Below are positions 54,791-64,000 of a stretch of 64,000 bases of DNA, piece after piece; within the stretch, counting starts at the first letter, position 1, and every line of letters begins with the position of its first letter. Origin of the DNA: Hydrangea macrophylla (Eukaryota > Streptophyta > Magnoliopsida > Cornales > Hydrangeaceae); assembly GCA_033977485.1 (NCBI GenBank), contig CM066991.1:34717850-34781849 (forward strand). Reading direction: 5' to 3'. A program made the translations under genes and the position numbers. The notes under the pieces are model-generated. The model was not told the origin of the DNA. It did not search any database and worked only from the letters and a program-made list of their open reading frames with translations.

Positions 54791-57700
54791 AAGCAAGTGA
54801 CTTATGGTCAGCAAGGTCAGACTCACGTGAATGATGTTATCCCTAATGCCGCTGGATATGATGGGACAGTGTACAAAGAAGGAAACTATAAAGAAGGTCA
54901 TCCCGATCAACAAGCGGTAGAAAGTACCTTGACTCTATTTAACTCCCATGTTAAAGTGTTATTTGATACGGGTGCTGCACTTTAATTCATATCTGGTAAT
55001 ACTATTCAGAGATTGGGCATCGTACCTCATCGTTTAGAGAAAGCTTTGAGGGCTACCTCGCCATTAGGAGCCGTAGTCAAGTTAAGACACGTATGCAAGG
55101 ATTGTCCCTTACGGCTAGGAAACCGTGAAGTCCCTGCAAAGCTGATTGTCCTATCGATGAAGGACTTCGACATAATCCTAGGCATGGATTGGCTCTCTTA
55201 GAATCAGGCGAAGCTAGATTGTGCGAGGAAGAGAATTATATTCCTCGACAATGAGGATCAACCCTTTGATTTTCAATGTAACCCTTCGGGTGATATGTTC
55301 CTCAGAAGGTGTTTGGCTAACATTGAAGTTGTCAGTACAAAAGCGACAGTGTTGTCTATACCTGTAGTCAAGGACTTTGAAGAAGTATTTCAAGACGCTT
55401 CTGGCTTGCCGCCCGAGAGAAGTATAGAGTTCTGTATTGAGCTTATACCGGGTACCGTACCGATCACGAAGGTCCCCTACAGAATGGCCCCCATCGAATT
55501 GTTAGAATTCAAGGAACAAGTTTAAGAGCTCGAAAACGTAGGTTTTGTACATCCAAGTACATCGTCTTGGGGAGCACTGGTGTTATTTGTGAAGAAAAAG
55601 GACAGAACACTTCGGTTGTGTATCAATGACAGAGAATTGAACCGCGTGACTATCAAGAACAAGTATCCCTTACCCCGAGTCGACGGCTTATTTGATCAAC
55701 TACAAGGAGCTACGACATTTTCCAAGATAGACCTAAGGTCAGGGTATCATCAGTTGAGGGTACAGAAAGAAGATATACCTAAGACTGCTTTTAGAACCCG
55801 ATATGGTCATTATGAATTTTTGGTAATGCCGTTTGGAATAACGAATGCTCCAGTAGTGTTCATGGATCTGATAAACAGAGTGTTCAAGCCTTATTTGGAT
55901 CGGTTTGTCATCATCTTCATTGATGATATTTTGATCTATTCTAAGTTAGCAAAAGAACACGAGCAACACCTACGGATTGCGAAGCAGATACTCAAGGACC
56001 ACCACTTATATGCCAAGTTCAATAAGTGTGAGTTCTAGTTACAAGAAGTAAAATATTTAGAACACAAGGTGTCGTCTCAGGGAATTTCTGTGGATTCGTC
56101 CAAGACAGATGTTGTGTCAAACTTGTTTAGGCCGAGCAACCCTATAGAGGTTAGGAGTTTTTTGGGACTCGCAGGCTATTACAGAAGATTTGTTGAAGGA
56201 TTTTTGAAAATAGCTGCAACATTAACCGGATTGACAAAGAAGAATTTAAAGTTCGACTAGACAGAGAAGCATGAGCGTGCCTTTCTAAAGTTGAAAGAGA
56301 GACTCACTACCGCACCGGTACTAGCTATACCCAAGCCTGATGAGAAGTTCACTACCTTTAGTGACACATCATATCAAGGATTGGGATGTGCACTTATGCA
56401 AGATGGTAGAGTTATCGCTTATGGATCTAGACAGCTGAAGCCAAACGAGTTAAACTATCCCATTCGTGATTTGGAGTTGGTGGCAGTAGTATTTACACTC
56501 AAGATTTGGAGACAGTATCTCTACGGTGAGAAGTTTGATTTATTCTCCGATCACAAGAGTCTGAAATATTTGTTCACACAGAAAGAGTTGAACATGAGAC
56601 AACGCAGATGAATAGAGCTGATTAAAGATTAAGACTTCATGTTAGAATACCACCCTGGTAAATCTTATGTGGTTGCTGATGCTCTGAGTCGACAGACTCG
56701 TAAGACGATCACCTCCTTAATGGTTAGAGAATGGTGAGCATTGGAGACATTGGCAGAGTTCGACATACAAAATGCTGAAGAAGGAGAAGGACAACTTTTT
56801 AGATGTCTTATCCTACAGCCCGTTCTTATTGACCGCATTATTAGAGCATAGAACGAAGATGAGAAGTTTCAGACATGGTACGTTAAGATGACTGAGAAAG
56901 ATCTGACAGAATGGAAGGTGGGAGTCGATGGAGGATATCGGTGTAGGAATAGATTATGTGTGCCAAATTGTGGTGAGTTAAGGAAGGACATTCTGGAAGA
57001 AGCACATAAGTCGAGATATATAGTTCTCCCAGGAGGAACAAAAATGTACAAGGTTTTGAAAAGAAATTTTTGGTGGGAAGGTATGAAGAAGGATGTGGCC
57101 AAATTTGTATCTAAGTGTTTGACGTGTCAACAAGTCAAAGTCGAACATCAGAGACCGTCAGGATTGTTGCAACCACTACCTATTCCTTGTTGGAAGTGGG
57201 AGTACGACACGATGGATTTTGTAGTGGGATTCCTCGATCACAATAGAATCATGATGCCATTTGGGTAATCGTAGATCGACTGACTAAGTCGGCACATTTT
57301 ATTAATTACAGTATGACATACCTGGTAGAAAAAGATGAGCTGGATGTAAATACAACAAGTTGTACGACTTCACGGTGCACCTATGTCGATTGTGTCAGAC
57401 CATGATGCACGTTTTACCTCTGGCTTTTGGGAAAGTTTGCAAGAAGCTATGGGAACCTCGCTCAAGATGAGTACTGCTTTTCCCCCTCAGACAGATAGGT
57501 AAACCGAGAGCATTAATCAGATCATAGAGGATATGCTTAAGGCTTGTGTCATCGATTTTGAAGAATCTTGGGAGACGCACTTGCTTTTGGTTGAATTTTC
57601 CTATAACAATAGTTATCACACGAGTATCGGGATGGCTCCGTTCGAAGCATTGTACGGACGACCATGTCTTTCTCCGTTGGGTTGGGCAGAAGTGGGAGAC

Positions 57701-58247
57701 ACAAAATTGTTGGGACCAGATTTGGTTAGAGAAACCAACGAAAAGATTTTTTTGGTCAAGGAAAGGATGAGAACCGCTCATAGCCGGTATAAGATTTATG
57801 CCGATCGACACCGAAAAGATTTGGAGTGCAGTGTTGGAGATCACATACTTCTTAAGGTATCACCGACCTGAGCAGTAGTACGCTTCGGTCTTAAGAGAGG
57901 GAAATTGGCTCTGCATTTCATCGGACCGTTCGAGATCTTGGAACGTGTCGGGAAAGTGCCATATCGACTGGCGCTACCACTGAAGATGTCTGGGGTTCAC
58001 AATGTATTTCATGTGAGTATGCTGAGAAAATACATACAAGACCCCTCGCACATGGTTAGTTATGACGATATTGAGACGAGTCATAACATTTTTTACAAGG
58101 AGAGACCTGTGAAGATTCTAGATCAGAGTATCAAGAAGATGAGGAACAAGGTATAGCACCCAGAATTTTCTACAAATTCCACGTAGGAATATCAGATTGG
58201 TGACGTCACCCAAGATACAGTTACAGAAGATCCATTAGGATGACCAT
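54791..58247 (+). pseudogene. pol: Element E pol: protease, RT, RNase H, integrase, chromodomain
   Basis: The protease keeps LFDTGAA (about 54961), and DIILGMDWLS follows. The RT (about 55560-56040) keeps [12 protein letters not shown] and [10 protein letters not shown]. The RNase H has [26 protein letters not shown] and [11 protein letters not shown]. The integrase has [31 protein letters not shown] and PPQTDR then TE after a stop, so the DDE residues can be traced. IGPFEILERVG and a chromodomain start (KKMRNKV) follow. Stops include TGG to TAG or TGA and CAA/CAG to TAA/TAG. The frame is lost only near 57230-57345. Athila-3 cuts it at 58248. Confidence 0.9.
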
Positions 58248-59879
58248 TGCAAAGCGGGGGTATTTGTAAAATACAACTACACTAAAAGGAAGAATTGCAT
58301 TAGTTTTAATTACAACTTCCCGTTTTATCTGCAATTTGCATTACAAGGCTAGTTTTCATACAATGTGATTAATCTATGATAAAGTGTATTATTTTAGCTA
58401 TTGTTTGTGCAGATCACTGCTGTGTGGACTAGAGAGAACGTCAGGACAACTGGAATGCTGTAGTGCAGACAAAAGAATTCAAAGCTGAAGTCTGAAGTTC
58501 GAGTGATCGACGACAGTTCTATCGATGGAAGGTTCGATCGCTTAAAGAAAGTTGGAGCGGTTGAGTTCCAAATGTTCAATCGATCGAGAAATGTTCGATC
58601 GATCGAACATGGTATTTTCAGAAACTTTCGCGTACGCAGCAGTTGCGGAATTTTAACCCTAGCCTTTAGTTTTTCTATATATATGTGTATTGTATACGTC
58701 CCAAGGGACACCCACCTTTGTTTTTCATCAGTTTTTAGAGAGAGAGATAGAGAGTTTACATTGTTTTGTAGGTTTTTATCCAAGGTTTTACATTGTGAGT
58801 TCGGATTCTTATAGTTTAATACGAGATCGTTCGTTCCAGGTTTTTTGTTTATTGTCTACTTACATTCTGTACTTAGTTAATCGTAGTTTAATCTCCAATC
58901 TCGTAGTATTGCATGCTAGATAAGTTAAAATCACTAGTTTTCGTATTTTTCATGAAAAACCACATCCAAACAAAGCCTTAATGTTTTCATATGAGAAAAA
59001 CCGATCCGTGATACTCCAGACGATGTCTGAGTAGTCCTAGGGTTGGGAGAACACGATGAAATAGTGATCTTTAGCCTCTGCCATGCAGCAGAATAAATCC
59101 TATGTTCAATCGATCGGAGGTAGTTCGATCGATCGAACCAGAGATAGTCAAGCGATCAAAGAACATTTCGATCGATTGAGGGATGAAGGCTTTCGATCGA
59201 TCGAACGATCGTCGATCGATCAAACTCTTTGATTCTTGAGGATGTTCCCTGCAGTATTCCAGGACCTTTTGTCTTTGAGATTTGTTATCATACTGTCCCT
59301 ATATGCTCAGTTTGTCAAAACAGTTTTCAAAATCAAGGCCCTAAGGCATTTTCTTTCAATACATTTTGCAAATCACTTTCAATGCTAACACCATTGTAGG
59401 TGCAAGTCTTAACTATTGAATTAAACCGCTTTCATGTGTTTCAAGTTAACTGTGATGATATAGTCCCGGACATGAAAGGGCTATGGATTCTTTATTTTCA
59501 GAGAAATACAGCATACTATAGGTAATATACTCCTTAGTGCTTCAAAGTAACTGCATGGTAGATGGTTAGATTACTGTGGATTCGTGTAATCCTAACACTT
59601 TCTTCTTAAAGTTAAATCCAATTTTAGAATATTGCTTTAATTAGCTAATTAGTTCTTTAGTTAATCTGAATTATTTTTGTTAGTAGTTTTAGTTTGTGGA
59701 ACTTTGTGTTCTGCACCATTTTTAAATATTATTGAATTTTTTTTCTTTCTTTTGAGTTTAGTCTAAGTTAATAGATCAACACCTTCCCTGTGGGATCGAC
59801 CTGGTCTGACCAGTTACTACTTGCACGTCTACCTACACTTGGGTATTGCACAAGAGCACACAAGATTATTCTCGTGTCA
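58248..59879 (+). repeat. 5' LTR of Athila-3
   Basis: 1,632 bp, clearly homologous to 10528-12168 but diverged. It carries the TATATATATG promoter (about 58676), TCGATCGATCGAA clusters at 58499-58612 and 59105-59225, and CCCTGTGGGATCGACC near 59786, including the 51 bp deleted from the Athila-1 3' LTR. Confidence 0.93.
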
Positions 59880-59885
59880 AGTTTT

Positions 59886-59902
59886 TGGCGCCGTTGCCGG
59901 GG
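59886..59902 (+). other. Primer-binding site, perfect tRNA-Asp complement
   Basis: TGGCGCCGTTGCCGGGG, an exact match to the complement of the plant tRNA-Asp 3' end. Confidence 0.92.
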
Positions 59903-60009
59903 ATGGTGACGATCAATTCCTTAGATTACCTCAATCTTTCCTGATCTATTTATGTTTTCCTTTTTCTTTGAGTTCTATAGGTTTTCAATCTTCTTAGGTT
60001 CCCTCATTT

Positions 60010-62370
60010 ATGTCCGATAGTTCCGTCCACGGAATTTTCGAAAATCCTCTATATTCATCTAATTCTTCCAGTTCTAGTAACCCTGTCACCACTCCAACTG
60101 AATCAATGGATGACGATCAGAGTGAACATGGTGAAATGTTGTGGTACCAATTGATGATTCACTACGGCCATTGTGCGATCTCATGCAACCAGAACACGCA
60201 CCTACTCCTTCTTGCATTCTCATTCCCCCACATGCTGGCGAATTTCAATTTTACAATGGGATGATTCAACTCCTCCCAACATTTCATGGGATGGAAAGCG
60301 AGAAGGCATATCTACACGTTAAGGATTTCGAGGATGTTTGTAAACCATCCTCCCAAGCTTGTCCTGTAGATGTGACACGCTTAATGTTATTTCCCTTCAC
60401 CTTGAAGGACAAAGAGAAGGCGTGGTTACTCACCCTAAAACTGAATTCAATCTTCACATGGCATGCGATGAACACTGCGTTTTTGAAGAAATTCTTTCCA
60501 CCTCGCATGACCACAGAGCTAAAACGCCAAATAAGTTCATACAAGCAGAGGAGCAATGAAACCTTCACCCAAACTTGGGAGCGTTTCAAAGATTTGCTTC
60601 TCTCATGTCCCCACCATGGATATGAGAAATGGCGTACCATCAGTCACTTTTATGAAGGACTAAATGGTGAAACGAAGAAGTTGGTCGAAACTATGAGCTC
60701 TGGACTATTCCTTCGAAAGAACACCGAAGAGGCTGAAGCTCATTTCGAGTGGTTAGCTGAACATGCTCATGAATGGTCTAACTCTGAAGATACACCTCGA
60801 ACTCAAATATCGAGTGTGGAAAATAAGAGTTTGTACCAATTGAAAAGTGAAGATCATCTGATGAACAAATACGAAGAACTGAAAAAGAAGATAGAAGAAC
60901 TAGAGATGTGAGGAGAGAGCTCTAGGCAGGTTATGCCTGAGGAACCATGCGGCACATGCAACATGTTGGGACATACGACTCAATATTGTCCCAATGTGCC
61001 GTATTTTCAACAGCAGGCCCCTATGGAGATGAATGCCATGCACGGTTTTCGAGGGCGGGGAATTCCAACAATAACTATCAAAGTAACAATAGATGGAATC
61101 ACCCCGGTTTTGATTGGAGAAATAATGCTGGGACTCAAAATCAATATCAACAGCAGCCCTACAACAACAATCAATATCAAGGGCAAAACAATAGGCCGTC
61201 CCAGCAATACAATCAAAACAGAACCAATAACTACAACCAAGCTCAACACTCCAATGCACCACAGACCAATACCTATGTGCCACCACACAAGAAGGTACAA
61301 GAAGAAGAGCCACTTGCTAATGCCAATCTAACACAGCAACTCATACAGATGATGAGTAGAATGTCTGCCACGTTAGAAAGGATAGATGCACGGCAAGAGG
61401 GTTCAGGAGGAACATTCCCTGCCCAACCACTTCCGAACCCCAAGGGACATAACAATGGTCCTAACAATCAAGAACATTCTAAAGCCGTGACTACGCTGAG
61501 AAGCGGAAAAATCATAGAGAAAAGCATGCCTCTGTCTACACCCGAAGTGTACAAAGAGGAGGAAGTGGTGGATAATGAGCTTGAGCAACCATCTACTCAA
61601 GAGGAGGAGCCATCTACTAATGACGAGGCAATAAAGGCAAACATTGAAGCTCCTAGAGTAGAGGAAGAAGTTGAGCAAAGGCCTGGAAAGGAGTTTGTTG
61701 AGGATGAACCACCAAAATGCCCTTTTCATGCACCTTATCCTCAACGGTTGAAGAAACCCAAGAATGAGACGAAGAATCAGGAGTTTCTGGAATTGTTTAA
61801 ACAAGTCAAAATTAACCTTCCACTCCTAGATGCTATCAAGCAAGTGCCGGCCTATGCTAAGTATCTCAAAGATCTATGCACGGTCAAAAGGAGGCAAAGT
61901 GTGAAGAAACATGCTTATGTCACGTGCCAAGCAAGTGCGATCATTCAAAATGAGTTGCCTCCAAAACTCAAAGACCCCGGTACACCTACTGTCTCATGTA
62001 GAATTGGGAATCAAAGGATAGATAACACACACCTCGATCTAGGAGCAAGCGTGAACCTGCTGCCATATTCAGTCTATAAACAGCTGGGGTTGGGTGAACT
62101 CAAACCCACCCGAGTCGCTTTGCAATTGACAGACAGATCTGTGAATTACCCTAGAGGGGTGTTAGAGGACGTCCTTGTCCAAATAGACACTTTTGTCTTT
62201 CCGGTTGATTTTGTGATATTGGACACAGAACCTGTGTCTAATCTTGGTGCACACATCCCGGTTATCTTTGGACGTCCATTCCTCAACACTATTGATGCCA
62301 CAATCAAGATTAGAAGTGGTATCATGACTATCGTATTCGAGAACATGACATTGAATGTAATCCCCGAACT
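60010..62370 (+). pseudogene. gag: Athila-3 gag and protease, frameshifted
   Basis: The ATG at 60010 (MSDSSVHGIFENPLY) opens the leader. The capsid part (VPIDDSLRPLCDLM, AWLLTLK, FYEGLNGETKK) is in another frame from 60141. TGA at 60909-60911 precedes the zinc knuckle CGTCNMLGHTTQYC. Near 61046 the run GGGGGGCGGGG of Athila-1 is one G shorter here, shifting the frame. From there a clean frame runs to 62467 through the Asn/Gln-rich tail, a Glu-rich linker, QVKINLPLLDAIKQVPAYAK and the protease (LDLGASVNLLP, IFGRPFLNTIDATIK). A deletion near 62370 relative to Athila-1 shifts the frame before RT. Confidence 0.88.
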
Positions 62371-64000
62371 GAAGAATACAATGATGAGGAAAAAATTCAT
62401 TACATTGACACAGTCATTGAAGATGAAGTTGACTTGGTCGACTACAAAGATCCTTTGGAAGTTGTGATGACTCAATTTGGCGATATCTATCAGCCTGCAG
62501 AGTTAACTCCATTGGATGCTGACATGAACCAGATGTGTCTTATGATGGATACGATAGAGGAGGATAGAGCAGAATGCATATGGGTAATGCCATATGAACA
62601 ATTGCCTCCTAAAACTAAGTTGGGAATGCCTTCTAGTTTTCAGTTTCCGGAGTTAGAGTGAAAGGAGCTACCCAAAGAGCTAAAATATGCATTCCTAGGG
62701 ACTGAAAAAACTTATCCTGTGATCATTTCATCTGCTTTAACTCATGAACAGGAAGGTAAGTTAGTGCAACTGCTGACCAAGCATAAGGATGCTATGGGAT
62801 GGACGCTTGCTGACCTCAAAGGCATAAGCCCATCCATATGAACTCATAGGATATATCTGGAGGAAGACGCTAGACCTTCAAGGCAAATGCAAAGGCATCT
62901 GAATCCCAACATGCAAGAAGTAGTTAAAAAGGAAGTGCTCAAACTACTTGATGTTGGGATGATTTATCCGATATCTGATTGCCCTTGGGTTAGTCCAACC
63001 CAAGTGGTTCCAAAGAAAGCAGGCATAACGGTCATCCCAAACAAAGATGGTGAATTGGTACCAACACTTGTCCCCACTGGATGGAGGATGTGTATTGACT
63101 ACAGAAAGTTGAATACTGTGACCCGAAAAGACCATTTTCCTTTGCCATTCATGGATCAAATGCTAGAACGTGTAGCAGGTCACAAGTATTACTGCTTTCT
63201 GGATGGATATAGTGGATATAACCAAATTGAAATTGCTCCTGAAGATCAGGAGAAAACCACATTCACTTGTCCATTTGGTACTTTTGCCTATCGTCAAATG
63301 CCGTTTGGCTTATGTAATGCACCGGCTACCTTTCAGCGGTGTATGCTAAGCATATTCAGTGACATGGTCGAACACATCCTTGAAGTCTTCATGGATGATT
63401 TTTCAGTGTTTGGCCATAGCTTTGAAGATTGCCTCAACAATCTCGAGCATATATTAATGCGATGTGAGGATAAACACCTAGTTTTGAATTGGGAAAAGTG
63501 TCACTTTATGGTGACAAAGGGAATAGTCCTCGGCCATATAATCTCCGATGAAGGAATCCAAGTGGATAAGGCCAAAATCGACATAATCTCAAATCTACCT
63601 GTCCCCCGTACCGTGAGAGACATCCGGTCGTTTTTGGGGTATGCGGGATTTTATTGTCGGTTTATCCAGAACTTCAGTGTAATCTCTCGACCTCTTTGTC
63701 AACTTCTTGTAAAAGATGCACCATTCGAGTGGTCAGAAAGCTACCAAAAGTCCTTCGAGGATCTAAAAGAGCTCCTTACCTCCGCACCTATAATACAGGC
63801 ACCCGACTGGAGTTTTCCTTTCGAATTAATGTGCGATGCTAGTGATTACGCCATTGGTGCGGTCCTAGGCCAGAGAAAGGACAGTAAGCCATATGTGATA
63901 TACTATGCTAGCCAAACTTTGAATGAAGCTCAAATGAATTATACAACTACTGAAAAGGAGCTGCTGGCTGTAGTATTCTCCTTGGATAAGTTTAGGTCTT
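62371..64000 (+). pseudogene. pol: Athila-3 pol: RT and RNase H, open to the window end
   Basis: Frame mod 3 = 1 contains stops at 62659-62661 and 62839-62841 and then stays open to base 64000. The RT has WVSPTQVVPKKAG, MCIDYRKLNTVTRKDHFPLP, FLDGYSGYNQIEI and the catalytic FMDDFSVFGHS. The RNase H begins MCDASDYAIGAVLGQRK and TTEKELLAVVFS. The RT core appears intact from about 62911. Integrase and later genes are beyond the window. It gives the reference codons that show how Athila-1 acquired its stops. Confidence 0.92.

Larger units (their letters stand above)
49755..58247 (+). mobile_element. Element E: plus-strand chromovirus (Tekay/Del-like), 5' portion
   Basis: A 2.95-kb 5' LTR, Met-type PBS, a leader frame, gag, protease, RT, RNase H, integrase and the start of the chromodomain. 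Athila-3 interrupts it at 58248; the 3' LTR must lie beyond the window. Gag-Pol is in one frame (position mod 3 = 2) over 4.3 kb, apart from a short frameshifted patch near 57230-57345. Confidence 0.9.
58248..64000 (+). mobile_element. Athila-3: second copy of the Athila-1 family, runs off the window
   Basis: Starts TGCAAAGCGGGGG; the 5' LTR ends TCGTGTCA at 59879. A perfect tRNA-Asp PBS, gag and pol follow with far fewer stops than Athila-1. The flank is ACCAT (58243-58247); the other TSD is outside. The post-pol ORFs and 3' LTR are not in the window. Confidence 0.93.

Noticed and set aside
57395..57844. 149-codon minus-strand frame
   Set aside because: It is antisense to the element E integrase, whose motifs are clear on the plus strand.
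63654..63842. 62-codon frame in Athila-3
   Set aside because: It is out of frame with the RT/RNase H reading that spans the same bases and continues to the window end.

Overview
This is plant nuclear DNA, most likely from a dicot. Nearly all of it is a nest of LTR retrotransposons: Ty3/gypsy of the Athila, TAT and chromovirus (Tekay/Del-like) types, plus one Ty1/copia-like element. I find no host gene, tRNA gene, rRNA gene or CRISPR array. Most element coding regions are broken by stop codons. Ends were fixed from paired LTRs, TG...CA termini, primer-binding sites (PBS), polypurine tracts (PPT) and target-site duplications (TSD) read directly from the sequence.

Layout. (1) 1-5782 is intergenic DNA. 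It holds an LTR-like promoter repeat in two copies, one CACTA (En/Spm-type) terminus, a 477-bp hAT-type element with a perfect 8-bp TSD, a 542-bp long-inverted-repeat element, two Mutator-type MITEs with 9-bp TSDs, and CT/AT microsatellites. (2) 5783-31045 is a TAT-lineage gypsy element (LTRs 5783-6416 and 30410-31045) with a doubled RNase H and a spliced antisense gene. It is split by a 14.7-kb Athila element, 'Athila-1' (10528-25252). (3) 31046-32063 is intergenic DNA. (4) From 32064 onward a minus-strand chromovirus, 'element D', has been hit several times. A gag-only copia-like element (32262-36864, TSD CAATA) lies in its LTR. A minus-strand gag-protease-only Athila relative, 'element C' (39141-47635, TSD ATACT), lies in its chromodomain. 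An Ogre-like LTR ('F', from 48911) lies in its integrase. F is itself interrupted by a plus-strand chromovirus, 'element E' (from 49755), and E by a second copy of the Athila-1 family, 'Athila-3' (from 58248), which runs off the window end.

How the parts work. The autonomous elements carry the usual gag, protease (PR), reverse transcriptase (RT), RNase H (RH) and integrase (INT). Athila-1 also has three open frames after pol. Each start codon lies exactly 10 nt after an AG that ends a long pyrimidine tract, which suggests separate spliced mRNAs. A block of three small hairpins close to the 3' LTR is conserved between Athila-1 and the distant element C, with the stems kept and the loops changed. 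LTRs of four different families carry family-specific CpG-rich palindromic motif clusters roughly 70-260 bp upstream of their TATA boxes. These three observations are the most interesting in the window. Several long frames keep their reading frame for kilobases and are broken almost only by CAR to TAR, CGA to TGA and TGG to TAG/TGA changes. That pattern fits decay by deamination of methylated cytosine in silenced copies.
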